Assembly (NCBI GenBank): GCA_040954595.2
Contig: CM082579.2
Span: 744,001-808,000, forward strand
DNA length: 64,000 nt
DNA from: Balanoglossus misakiensis
Lineage: Eukaryota; Hemichordata
Reading direction: 5' to 3'
The notes under the pieces were generated by a model that searched no databases, was not told the origin of the DNA, and was given only the letters and a program-made list of their open reading frames with translations. Both the position numbers and the translations under genes were made by a program. This document shows positions 1 through 13,629 of the stretch, in pieces; the first letter of the stretch is position 1, and every line of letters begins with the position of its first letter.

Positions 1-3000
1 AAAAAATCATGGGTTATAGCTCAGGAAAATCGTGAAAAATCGACGATTTTTCGACTTTGCGAACTTTCGAAATTTGGTCATTTTTTGAAAAAATCATGGG
101 TTATAGCTCAGGAAAATCGTGAAAAATCGACGAATTTTCGACTTTGCGAACTTTCGAAATTTGGTCATTTTTTGAAAAAATCATGGGTTATAGCTCAGGA
201 AAATCGTGAAAAATCGACGATTTTTCGACTTTGCGAATTTTCGAAATTTGGTCATTTTTTGAAAAAATCATGGGTTATAGCTCAGGAAAATCGTCAAAAA
301 TCGACGATTTTTCGACTTTGCGAACTTTCGAAATTTGGTCATTTTCTGAAAAAATCATGGGTTATAGCTCAGGAAAATCGTGAAAAATCGACGATTTTTC
401 GACTTTGCGAACTTTCGAAATTTGGTCATTTTTTGAAAAAATCATGGGTTATAGCTCAGGAAAATCGTGAAAAATCGACGATTTTTCGACTTTGCGAACT
501 TTCGAAATTTGGTCATTTTTTGAAAAAATCATGGGTTATAGCTCAGGAAAATCGTGAAAAATCGACGATTTTTCGACTTTGCGAACTTTCGAAATTTGGT
601 CATTTTTTGAAAAAATCATGGGTTATAGCTCAGGAAAATCGTGAAAAATCGACGATTTTTCGACTTTGCGAATTTTGGAAATTTGGTCATTTTTTGAAAA
701 AATCATGGGTTATAGCTCAGGAAAATCGTCAAAAATCGACGATTTTTCGACTTTGCGAATTTTGGAAATTTGGTCATTTTTTAAAAAAAATCATGGGTTA
801 TAGCTCAGGAAAATCGTGAAAAATCGACGATTTTTCGACTTTGCGAAATTAGGAAATTTGGTCATTTTTTGAAAAAATCATGGGTTATAGCTCAGGAAAA
901 TCGTGAAAAATCGACGATTTTTCGACTTTGCGAACTTTGGAAATTTGGTCATTTTTTGAAAAAATCATGGGTTATAGCTCAGCAAAATCGTGAAAAATCG
1001 ACGATTTTTCGACTTTGCGAACTTTCGAAATATGGTCATTTTTTGAAAAAATCATGGGTTATAGCTCAGGAAAATCGTGAAAAATCGACGATTTTTCGAC
1101 TTTGCGAACTTTCGAAATTTGGTCATTTTTTGAAAAAATCATGGGTTATAGCTCAGGAAAATCGTGAAAAATCGACGATTTTTCGACTTTGCGAACTTTC
1201 GAAATTTGGTCATTTTTGAAAAAATCATGGGTTATAGCTCAGGAAAATCGTGAAAAATCGACGATTTTTCGACTTTGCGAACTTTCGAAATTTGGTCATT
1301 TTCTGAAAAATCATGGGTTATAGCTCAGGAAAATCGTGAATAATCGACGATTTTTCGACTTTGCGAACTTTCGAAATTTGGTCATTTTCTGAAAAAATCA
1401 TGGGTTATAGCTCAGGAAAATCGTGTAAAATCGACGATTTTTCGACTTTGCGAACTTTCGAAATTTGGTCATTTTCTGAAAAAATCATGGGTTATAGCTC
1501 AGGAAAATCGTGAAAAATCGACGATTTTTCGACTTTGCGAACTTTCGAAATTTGGTCATTTTTTGAAAAAATCATGGGTTATAGCTCAGGAAAATCGTGA
1601 AAAATCGACGATTTTTCGACTTTGCGAACTTTCGAAATTTGGTCATTTTTGAAAAAATCATGGGTTATAGCTCAGGAAAATCGTGAAAAATCGACGATTT
1701 TTCGACTTTGCGAACTTTCGAAATTTGGTCATTTTTTGAAAAAATCATGGGTTATAGCTCAGGAAAATCGTGAAAAATCGACGATTTTTCGACTTTGCGA
1801 ACTTTCGAAATTTGGTCATTTTCTGAAAAATCATGGGTTATAGCTCAGGAAAATCGTGAATAATCGACGATTTTTCGACTTTGCGAACTTTCGAAATTTG
1901 GTCATTTTCTGAAAAAATCATGGGTTATAGCTCAGGAAAATCGTGAAAAATCGACGATTTTTCGACTTTGCGAACTTTCGAAATTTGGTCATTTTCTGAA
2001 AAAATCATGGGTTATAGCTCAGGAAAATCGTGAAAAATCGACGATTTTTCGACTTTGCGAACTTTCGAAATTTGGTCATTTTTTGAAAAAATCATGGGTT
2101 ATAGCTCAGGAAAATCGTGAAAAATCGACGATTTTTCGACTTTGCGAACTTTCGATATTTGGTCATTTTTTGAAAAAATCATGGGTTATAGCTCAGGAAA
2201 ATCGTGAAAAATCGACGATTTTTCGACTTTGCGAACTTTCGAAATTTGGTCATTTTCTGAAAAAATCATGGGTTATAGCTCAGGAAAATCGTGAAAAATC
2301 GACGATTTTTCGACTTTGCGAACTTTCGAAATTTGGTCATTTTTTGAAAAAATCATGGGTTATAGCTCAGGAAAATCGTGAAAAATCGACGAATTTTCGA
2401 CTTTGCGAACTTTCGAAATTTGGTCATTTTTTGAAAAAATCATGGGTTATAGCTCAGGAAAATCGTGAAAAATCCACGATTTTTCGACTTTGCGAATTTT
2501 CGAAATTTGGTCATTTTTTGAAAAAATCATGGGTTATAGCTCAGGAAAATCGTGAAAAATCGACGATTTTTCGACTTTGCGAACTTTCGAAATTTGGTCA
2601 TTTTCTGAAAAAATCATGGGTTATAGCTCAGGAAAATCGTGAAAAATCGACGATTTTTCGACTTTGCGAACTTTCGAAATTTGGTCATTTTTTGAAAAAA
2701 TCATGGGTTATAGCTCAGGAAAATCGTGAAAAATCGACGATTTTTCGACTTTGCGAACTTTCGAAATTTGGTCATTTTTTGAAAAAATCATGGGTTATAG
2801 GTCAGGAAAATCGTGAAAAATCGACGATTTTTCGACTTTGTGAACTTTCGAAATTTGGTCATTTTTTGAAAAAATCATGGGTTATAGCTCAGGAAAATCG
2901 TGAAAAATCGACGATTTTTCGACTTTGCGAATTTTGGAAATTTGGTCATTTTTTGAAAAAATCATGGGTTATAGCTCAGGAAAATCGTGAAAAATCGACG

Positions 3001-6000
3001 ATTTTTCGACTTTGCGAATTTTGGAAATTTGGTCATTTTTTAAAAAAAATCATGGGTTATAGCTCAGGAAAATCGTGAAAAATCGACGATTTTTCGACTT
3101 TGCGAATTTTGGAAATTTGGTCATTTTTTAAAAAAAATCATGGGTTATAGCTCAGGAAAATCGTGAAAAATCGACGATTTTTCGACTTTGCGAAATTAGG
3201 AAATTTGGTCATTTTTTGAAAAAATCATGGGTTATAGCTCAGGAAAATCGTGAAAAATCGACGATTTTTCGACTTTGCGAACTTTGGAAATTTGGTCATT
3301 TTTTGAAAAAATCATGGGTTATAGCTCAGCAAAATCGTGAAAAATCGACGATTTTTCGACTTTGCGAACTTTCGAAATATGGTCATTTTTTGAAAAAATC
3401 ATGGGTTATAGCTCAGGAAAATCGTGAAAAATCGACGATTTTTCGACTTTGCGAACTTTCGAAATTTGGTCATTTTTTGAAAAAATCATGGGTTATAGCT
3501 CAGGAAAATCGTGAAAAATCGACGATTTTTCGACTTTGCGAACTTTCGAAATTTGGTCATTTTTTGAAAAAATCATGGGTTATAGCTCAGGAAAATCGTG
3601 AAAAATCGACGATTTTTCGACTTTGCGAACTTTCGAAATTTGGTCATTTTTTGAAAAAATCATGGGTTATAGCTCAGGAAAATCGTGAAAAATCGACGAT
3701 TTTTCGACTTTGCGAACTTTCGAAATTTGGTCATTTTCTGAAAAAATCATGGGTTATAGCTCAGGGAAATCGTGAAAAATCGACGATTTTTCGACTTTGC
3801 GAACTTTCGAAATTTGGTCATTTTTTGAAAAAATCATGGGTTATAGCTCAGGAAAATCGTGAAAAATCGACGATTTTTCGACTTTGCGAACTTTCGAAAT
3901 TTGGTCATTTTTTGAAAAAATCATGGGTTATAGCTCAGGAAAATCGTGAAAAATCGACGATTTTTCGACTTTGTGAACTTTCGAAATTTGGTCATTTTTT
4001 GAAAAAATCATGGGTTATAGCTCAGGAAAATCGTCAAAAATCGACGATTTTTCGACTTTGCGAACTTTCGAAATTTGGTCATTTTTTGAAAAAATCATGG
4101 GTTATAGCTCAGGAAAATCGTGAAAAATCGACGATTTTTCGACTTTGCGAACTTTCGAAATTTGGTCATTTTTTGAAAAAATCATGGGTTATAGCTCAGG
4201 AAAATCGTGAAAAATCGACGATTTTTCGACTTTGCGAACTTTCGAAATTTGGTCATTTTCTGAAAAAATCATGGGTTATAGCTCAGGAAAATCGTGAAAA
4301 ATCGACGATTTTTCGACTTTGCGAACTTTCGAAATTTGGTCATTTTTTGAAAAAATCATGGGTTATAGCTCAGGAAAATCGTGAAAAATCGACGATTTTT
4401 CGACTTTGCGAACTTTCGAAATTTGGTCATTTTTTGAAAAAATCATGGGTTATAGCTCAGGAAAATCGTGAAAAATCGACGATTTTTCGACTTTGCGAAC
4501 TTTCGAAATTTGGTCATTTTTTGAAAAAATCATGGGTTATAGCTCAGGAAAATCGTCAAAAATCGACGATTTTTCGACTTTGCGAACTTTCGAAATTTGG
4601 TCATTTTTTGAAAAAATCATGGGTTATAGCTCAGGAAAATCGTGAAAAATCGACGATTTTTCGACTTTGCGAAATTAGGAAATTTGGTCATTTTTTGAAA
4701 AAATCATGGGTTATAGCTCAGGAAAATCGTGAAAAATCGACGATTTTTCGACTTTGCGAACTTTCGAAATTTGGTCATTTTTTGAAAAAATCATGGGTTA
4801 TAGCTCAGGAAAATCGTGAAAAATCGACGATTTTTCGACTTTGCGAACTTTCGAAATTTGGTCATTTTTTGAAAAAATCATGGGTTATAGCTCAGGAAAA
4901 TCGTCAAAAATCGACGATTTTTCGACTTTGCGAACTTTCGAAATTTGGTCATTTTTTGAAAAAATCATGGGTTATAGCTCAGGAAAATCGTGAAAAATCG
5001 ACGATTTTTCGACTTTGCGAATTTTGGAAATTTGGTCATTTTTTGAAAAAATCATGGGTTATAGCTCAGGAAAATCGTGAAAAATCGACGATTTTTCGAC
5101 TTTGCGAACTTTCGAAATTTGGTCATTTTTTGAAAAAATCATGGGTTATAGCTCAGGAAAATCGTGAAAAATCGACGATTTTTCGACTTTGCGAACTTTC
5201 GAAATTTGGTCATTTTTTGAAAAAATCATGGGTTATAGCTCAGGAAAATCGTGAAAAATCGACGATTTTTCGACTTTGCGAACTTTCGAAATTTGGTCAT
5301 TTTTTGAAAAAATCATGGGTTATAGCTCAGGAAAATCGTGAAAAATCGACGATTTTTCGACTTTGCGAACTTTCGAAATTTGGTCATTTTTTGAAAAAAC
5401 CATGGGTTATAGCTCAGGAAAATCGTGAAAAATCGACGATTTTTCGACTTTGCGAACTTTCGAAATTTGGTCATTTTTTGAAAAAATCATGGGTTATAGC
5501 TCAGGAAAATCGTGAAAAATCGACGATTTTTCGACTTTGCGAATTTTGGAAATTTGGTCATTTTTTGAAAAAATCATGGGTTATAGCTCAGGAAAATCGT
5601 GAAAAATCGACGATTTTTCGACTTTGCGAATTTTGGAAATTTGGTCATTTTTTGAAAAAATCATGGGTTATAGCTCAGGAAAATCGTGAAAAATCGACGA
5701 TTTTTCGACTTTGCGAAATTAGGAAATTTGGTCATTTTTTGAAAAAATCATGGGTTATAGCTCAGGAAAATCGTGAAAAATCGGCGATTTTTCGACTTTG
5801 CGAATTTTGGAAATTTGGTCATTTTTTGAAAAAATCATGGGTTATAGCTCAGGAAAATCGTGAAAAATCGACGATTTTTCGACTTTGCGAACTTTCGAAA
5901 TTTGGTCATTTTTTGAAAAAATCATGGGTTATAGCTCAGGAAAATCGTGAAAAATCGACGATTTTTCGACTTTGCGAACTTTCGAAATTTGGTCATTTTT

Positions 6001-9000
6001 TGAAAAAATCATGGGTTATAGCTCAGGAAAATCGTGAAAAATCGACGATTTTTCGACTTTGCGAACTTTCGAAATTTGGTCATTTTTTGAAAAAATCATG
6101 GGTTATAGCTCAGGAAAATCGTGAAAAATCGACGATTTTTCGACTTTGCGAATTTTGGAAATTTGGTCATTTTTTGAAAAAATCATGGGTTATAGCTCAG
6201 GAAAATCGTGAAAAATCGACGATTTTTCGACTTTGCGAAATTAGGAAATTTGGTCATTTTTTGAAAAAATCATGGGTTATAGCTCAGGAAAATCGTGAAA
6301 AATCGGCGATTTTTCGACTTTGCGAATTTTGGAAATTTGGTCATTTGTTGAAAAAATCATGGGTTATAGCTCAGGAAAATCGTGAAAAATCGACGATTTT
6401 TCGACTTTGCGAACTTTCGAAATTTGGTCATTTTTTGAAAAAATCATGGGTTATAGCTCAGGAAAATCGTGAAAAATCGACGATTTTTCGACTTTGCGAA
6501 CTTTCGAAATTTGGTCATTTTTTGAAAAAATCATGGGTTATAGCTCAGGAAAATCGTGAAAAATCGACGATTTTTCGACCTTTCGAAATTTGGTCATTTT
6601 TTGAAAAAATCATGGGTTATAGCTCAGGAAAATCGTGAAAAATCGACGATTTTTCGACTTTGCGAACTTTCGAAATTTGGTCATTTTTTGAAAAAATCAT
6701 GGGTTATAGCTCAGGAAAATCGTGAAAAATCGACGATTTTTCGACTTTGCGAATTTTGGAAATTTGGTCATTTTTTGAAAAAATCATGGGTTATAGCTCA
6801 GGAAAATCGTGAAAAATCGACGATTTTTCGACTTTGCGAATTTTGGAAATTTGGTCATTTTTTGAAAAAATCATAAGTTATAGCTCAGGAAAATCGTGAA
6901 AAATCGACGATTTTTCGACTTTGCGAACTTTCGAAATTTGGTCATTTTTTGAAAAAATCATGGGTTATAGCTCAGGAAAATCGTGAAAAATCGACGATTT
7001 TTCGACTTTGCGAACTTTCGAAATTTGGTCATTTTTTGAAAAAATCATGGGTTATAGCTCAGGAAAATCGTGAAAAATCGACGATTTTTCGACTTTGCGA
7101 AATTAGGAAATTTGGTCATTTTTTGAAAAAATCATGGGTTATAGCTCAGGAAAATCGTGAAAAATCGACGATTTTTCGACTTTGCGAATTTTCGAAATTT
7201 GGTCATTTTTTGAAAAAATCATGGGTTATAGCTCAGGAAAATCGTGAAAAATCGACGATTTTTCGACTTTGCGAACTTTCGAAATTTGGTCATTTTTTGA
7301 AAAAATCATGGGTTATAGCTCAGGAAAATCGTGAAAAATCGACGATTTTTCGACTTTGCGAACTTTCGAAATTTGGTCATTTTCTGAAAAAATCATGGGT
7401 TATAGCTCAGGAAAATCGTGAAAAATCGACGATTTTTCGACTTTGCGAACTTTCGAAATTTGGTCATTTTTTGAAAAAATCATGGGTTATAGCTCAGGAA
7501 AATCGTGAAAAATCGACGATTTTTCGACTTTGCGAACTTTCGAAATTTGGTCATTTTTGAAAAAATCATGGGTTATAGCTCAGGAAAATCGTGAAAAATC
7601 GACGATTTTTCGACTTTGCGAACTTTCGAAATTTGGTCATTTTTTGAAAAAATCATGGGTTATAGCTCAGGAAAATCGTGAAAAATCGACGATTTTTCGA
7701 CTTTGCGAACTTTCGAAATTTGGTCATTTTTTGAAAAAATCATGGGTTATAGCTCAGGAAAATCGTGAAAAATCGACGATTTTTCGACTTTGCGAACTTT
7801 CGAAATTTGGTCATTTTTTGAAAAAATCATGGGTTATAGCTCAGGAAAATCGTGAAAAATCGACGATTTTTCGACTTTGCGAACTTTCGAAATTTGGTCA
7901 TTTTTTGAAAAAATCATGGGTTATAGCTCAGGAAAATCGTGAAAAATCGACGATTTTTCGACTTTGCGAACTTTCGAAATTTGGTCATTTTTTGAAAAAA
8001 TCATGGGTTATAGCTCAGGAAAATCGTGAAAAATCGACGATTTTTCGACTTTGCGAATTTTGGAAATTTGGTCATTTTTTTTAAAAAATCATGGGTTATA
8101 GCTCAGGAAAATCGTGAAAAATCGACGATTTTTCGACTTTGCGAACTTTCGAAATTTGGTCATTGTTTGAAAAAATCATGGGTTATAGCTCAGGAAAATC
8201 GTGAAAAATCGACGATTTTTCGACTTTGCGAACTTTCGAAATTTGGTCATTTTTTGAAAAAATCATGGGTTATAGCTCAGGAAAATCGTGAAAAATCGAC
8301 GATTTTTCGACTTTGCGAACTTTCGAAATTTGGTCATTTTTTGAAAAAATCATGGGTTATAGCTCAGGAAAATCGTGAAAAATCGACGATTTTTCGACTT
8401 TGCGAACTTTTGATATTTGGTCATTTTTTGAAAAAATCTTGGGTTATAGCTCAGGAAAATCGTGAAAAATCGACGATTTTTCGACTTTGCAAACTTTCGA
8501 AATTTGGTCATTTTTTGAAAAAATCATGGGTTATAGCTCAGGAAAATCGTGAAAAATCGACGATTTTTCGACTTTGCGAACTTTCGAAATTTGGTCATCT
8601 TTTGAAAAAATCATGGGTTATAGCTCAGGAAAATCGTGAAAAATCGACGATTTTTCGACTTTGCGAACTTTCGAAATTTGGTCATTTTTTGAAAAAATCA
8701 TGGGTTATAGCTCAGGAAAATCGTCAAAAATCGACGATTTTTCGACTTTGCGAACTTTCGAAATTTGGTCATTTTTTGAAAAAATCATGGGTTATAGCTC
8801 AGGAAAATCGTGAAAAATCGACGATTTTTCGACTTTGCGAATTTTGGAAATTTGGTCATTTTTTGAAAAAACCATGGGTTATAGCTCAGGAAAATCGTCA
8901 AAAATCGACGATTTTTCGACTTTGCGAATTTTGGAAATTTGGTCATTTTTTGAAAAAATCATGGGTTATAGCTCAGGAAAATCGTGAAAAATCGACGATT

Positions 9001-12000
9001 TTTCGACTTTGCGAAATTAGGAAATTTGGTCATTTTTTGAAAAAATCATGGGTTATAGCTCAGAAAAATCGTGAAAAATCGGCGATTTTTCGACTTTGCG
9101 AATTTTGGAAATTTTGTAATTTTTTGAAAAAATCATGGGTTATAGCTCAGGAAAATCGTGAAAAATCGACGATTTTTCGACTTTGCGAACTTTCGAAATT
9201 TGGTCATTTTTTGAAAAAATCATGGGTTATAGCTCAGCAAAATCGTGAAAAATCGACGATTTTTCGACTTTGCGAACTTTCGAAATTTGGTCATTTTTTG
9301 AAAAAGTCATGGGTTATAGCTCAGGAAAATCGTGAAAAATCGACGATTTTTCGACTTTGCGAACTTTCGAAATTTGGTCATTTTTTGAAAAAATCATGGG
9401 TTATAGCTCAGGAAAATCGTGAAAAATCGACGATTTTTCGACTTTGCGAACTTTCGAAATTTGGTCATTTTTTGAAAAAATCATGGGTTATAGCTCAGGA
9501 AAATCGTGAAAAATCGACGATTTTTCGACTTTGCGAACTTTCGAAATTTGGTCATTTTCTGAAAAAATCATGGGTTATAGCTCAGGAAAATCGTGAAAAA
9601 TCGACGATTTTTCGACTTTGCGAACTTTCGAAATTTGGTCATTTTTTGAAAAAATCATGGGTTATAGCTCAGGAAAATCGTGAAAAATCGACGATTTTTC
9701 GACTTTGCGAACTTTCGAAATTTGGTCATTTTTGAAAAAATCATGGGTTATAGCTCAGGAAAATCGTGAAAAATCGACGATTTTTCGACTTTGCGAACTT
9801 TCGAAATTTGGTCATTTTTTGAAAAAATCATGGGTTATAGCTCAGGAAAATCGTGAAAAATCGACGATTTTTCGACTTTGCGAACTTTCGAAATTTGGTC
9901 ATTTTTTGAAAAAATCATGGGTTATAGCTCAGGAAAATCGTGAAAAATCGACGATTTTTCGACTTTGCGAACTTTCGAAATTTGGTCATTTTTTGAAAAA
10001 ATCATGGGTTATAGCTCAGGAAAATCGTGAAAAATCGACGATTTTTCGACTTTGCGAACTTTCGAAATTTGGTCATTTTTTGAAAAAATCATGGGTTATA
10101 GCTCAGGAAAATCGTGAAAAATCGACGATTTTTCGACTTTGCGAATTTTGGAAATTTGGTCATTTTTTGAAAAAATCATGGGTTATAGCTCAGGAAAATC
10201 GTGAAAAATCGACGATTTTTCGACTTTGCGAATTTTGGAAATTTGGTCATTTTTTGAAAAAATCATGGGTTATAGCTCAGGAAAATCGTGAAAAATCGAC
10301 GATTTTTCGACTTTGCGAACTTTCGAAATTTGGTCATTTTTTGAAAAATTCATGGGTTATAGCTCAGGAAAATCGTGAAAAATCGACGATTTTTCGACTT
10401 TGCGAACTTTCGAAATTTGGTCATTTTTTGAAAAAATCATGGGTTATAGCTCAGGAAAATCGTGAAAAATCGACGATTTTTCGACTTTGCGAACTTTCGA
10501 AATTTGGTCATTTTTTGAAAAAATCATGGGTATAGCTCAGGAAAATCGTGAAAAATCGACGATTTTTCGACTTTGCGAACTTTCGAAATTTGGTCATTTT
10601 TTGAAAAAATCATGGGTTATAGCTCAGGAAAATCGTGAAAAATCGACGATTTTTCGACTTTGCGAACTTTCGAAATTTGGTCATTTTTTGAAAAAATCAT
10701 GGGTTATAGCTCAGGAAAATCGTGAAAAATCGACGATTTTTCGACTTTGCGAACTTTCGAAATTTGGTCATTTTTTGAAAAAATCATGCGTTATAGCTCA
10801 GGAAAATCGTGAAAAATCGACGATTTTTCGACTTTGCGAATTTTCGAAATTTGGTCATTTTTTGAAAAAATCATGGGTTATAGCTCAGGAAAATCGTGAA
10901 AAATCGACGATTTTTCGACTTTGCGAACTTTCGAAATTTGGTCATTTTTTGAAAAAATCATGGGTTATAGCTCAGGAAAATCGTGAAAAATCGACGATTT
11001 TTCGACTTTGCGAACTTTCGAAATTTGGTCATTTTTTGAAAAAATCATGGGTTATAGCTCAGGAAAATCGTGAAAAATCGACGATTTTTCGACTTTGCGA
11101 ATTTTGGAAATTTGGTCATTTTTTGAAAAAATCATGGGTTATAGCTCAGGAAAATCGTGAAAAATCGACGATTTTTCGACTTTGCGAATTTTGGAAATTT
11201 GGTCATTTTTTGAAAAAATCATGGGTTATAGCTCAGGAAAATCGTGAAAAATCGACGATTTTTCGACTTTGCGAATTTTGGAAATTTGGTCATTTTTTGA
11301 AAAAATCATGGGTTATAGCTCAGGAAAATCGTGAAAAATCGACGATTTTTCGACTTTGCGAACTTTCGAAATTTGGTCATTTTTTGAAAAAATCATGGGT
11401 TATAGCTCAGGAAAATCGTGAAAAATCGACGATTTTTCGACTTTGCGAACTTTCGAAATTTGGTCATTTTTTAAAAAAATCATGGGTTATAGCTCAGGAA
11501 AATCGTGAAAAATCGACGATTTTTCGACTTTGCGAACTTTCGAAATTTGGTCATTTTTTGAAAAAATCATGGGTTATAGCTCAGGAAAATCGTGAAAAAT
11601 CGACGATTTTTCGACTTTGCGAACTTTCGAAATTTGGTCATTTTTTGAAAAAATCATAAGTTATAGCTCAGGAAAATCGTGAAAAATCGACGATTTTTCG
11701 ACTTTGCGAACTTTCGAAATTTGGTCATTTTTTGAAAAAATCATGGGTTATAGCTCAGGAAAATCGTGAAAAATCGACGATTTTTCGACTTTGCGAACTT
11801 TCGAAATTTGGTCATTTTTTGAAAAAATCATGGGTTATAGCTCAGGAAAATCGTGAAAAATCGACGATTTTTCGACTTTGCGAAATTAGGAAATTTGGTC
11901 ATTTTTTGAAAAAATCATGGGTTATAGCTCAGGAAAATCGTGAAATATCGGCGATTTTTCGACTTTGCGAATTTTGGAAATTTGGTCATTTTTTGAAAAA

Positions 12001-13034
12001 ATCATGGGTTATAGCTCAGGAAAATCGTGAAAAATCGACGATTTTTCGACTTTGCGAACTTTCGATATTTGGTCATTTTTTGAAAAAATCATGGGTTATA
12101 GCTCAGGAAAATCGTGAAAAATCGACGATTTTTCGACTTTGCGAACTTACGAAATTTGGTCATTTTTTGAAAAAATCATGGGTTATAGCTCAGGAAAATC
12201 GTGAAAAATCGACGATTTTTCGACTTTGCGAATTTTGGAAATTTGGTCATTTTTTGAAAAAATCATGGGTTATAGCTCAGGAAAATCGTGAAAAATCGAC
12301 GATTTTTCGACTTTGCGAATTTTGGAAATTTGGTCATTTATTGAATAAATCATGGGTTATAGCTCAGGAAAATCGTGAAAAATCGACGATTTTTCGACTT
12401 TGCGAACTTTCGAAATTTGGTCATTTTTTGAAAAAATCATGGGTTATAGCTCAGGAAAATCGTGAAAAATCGACGATTTTTCGACTTTGCGAACTTTCGA
12501 AATTTGGTCATTTTTTGAAAAAATCATGGGTTATAGCTCAGGAAAATCGTGAAAAATCGACGATTTTTCGACTTTGCGAACTTTCGAAATTTGGTCATTT
12601 TTTGAAAAAATCATGGGTTATAGCTCAGGAAAATCGTGAAAAATCGACGATTTTTCGACTTTGCGAACTTTCGAAATTTGGTCATTTTTTGAAAAAATCA
12701 TGGGTTATAGCTTAGGAAAATCGTGAAAAATCGGAGATTTTTCGACTTTGCGAATTTTGGAAATTTGGTCATTTTTTGAAAAAATCATGGGTTATAGCTC
12801 AGGAAAATCGTGAAAAATCGACGATTTTTCGACTTTGCGAACTTTGGAAATTTGGTCATTTTTTGAAAAAATCATGGGTTATAGCTCAGCAAAATCGTGA
12901 AAAATCGACGATTTTTCGACTTTGCGAACTTTCGAAATTTGGTCATTTTTTGAAAAAATCATGGGTTATAGCTCAGGAAAATCGTGAAAAATCGACGATT
13001 TTTCGACTTTGCGAACTTTCGAAATTTGGTCATT
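1..13034 (+). repeat. 87-bp satellite array, about 150 tandem copies
   Basis: Head-to-tail copies of one AT-rich 87-bp unit fill the first 13 kb and continue past the left edge. Landmarks in each unit are ATGGGTTATAGCTCAGG, a 19-bp palindrome, and CGAACTTTCGAAATTTGG. Copies are nearly identical. Recurrent variants are CTTTCG to TTTTGG or ATTAGG, TTTTTTG to TTTTCTG, CGTGAA to CGTCAA, and CAGGAAA to CAGCAAA, plus some units one base short. Because 87 is a multiple of three, one of the six frames stays open for up to 1140 codons, but that frame has no ATG, is broken by the 86-bp units, and its variants mostly change the residue. I read it as non-coding satellite DNA, perhaps pericentromeric, subtelomeric or heterochromatic; the location is inference. 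Confidence 0.95.
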
Positions 13035-13190
13035 TGGAAATTTGGAATGTTGGTGTTTTGGACATCTCTGGACGTTTTTCATAGCTCATGAAAGTTGTCA
13101 AAAATGACAAATTCTTGGACTTGCGAGTTTTGGTGTTTTGGACATCTTTGGACTTTTTATGTGGGTTATAGCTCATGTTTGGTCATATAT
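13035..13190 (+). repeat. Degenerate edge of the 87-bp satellite
   Basis: Past the last clean unit the sequence keeps recognisable fragments of the unit at low identity: ATAGCTCATGAAAGTTGTC, then a GACTTGCGAGTTTTGG-like piece, then GGGTTATAGCTCATG followed by TTTGGTCAT. About one and a half decayed units are visible. This is the usual state of a satellite edge, where unequal exchange no longer homogenises the copies. Confidence 0.7.
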
Positions 13191-13629
13191 CCGGTCTAAT
13201 TTACTTTTTTGAGTTTACGAGTGTTCGACTCTGTAATGTTGTAATTCGATAGCCACAGGTTAATACTTTATGCCCCAACTCTTTCTCATTTTATCACTTA
13301 GATGTCGTGATTCGGTGTTTCACTTCAAGCAAAGATCACTTCTAACTTTAATTTTTTCCCATCGCTGCTGATTTCGATGCAAATATGCGACACGAACGCA
13401 TCCAATCACAGGAGCAAATTCAGCACACATCCCGTATTATTTGTACGGGTATAATGTGGACCTACCACAAACGAAGTTAAGCAAACAGCGACATTAGGAA
13501 TGTAGAGGGCGATGTTATCAAATCTTCAATCACTGACTGCATTTCTTTTCAAATCCACGTTTTGTTTCTGAAATTTTTAAGTTCTGTTTGCCTGTAAAAA
13601 CGGATTTCTACTACCTATGAATGCTTTCA

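Noticed and set aside
1-13034. CRISPR-like array
   Set aside because: There are no unique spacers: the entire 87-bp unit repeats, in a eukaryotic context.
85-13084. Long plus-strand frames encoding 29-residue repeats (up to 1140 codons at 3216-6638)
   Set aside because: They translate the 87-bp satellite, begin at TTG because the frame has no ATG, break at one-base-short units, and vary at residue-changing positions. Treated as satellite.
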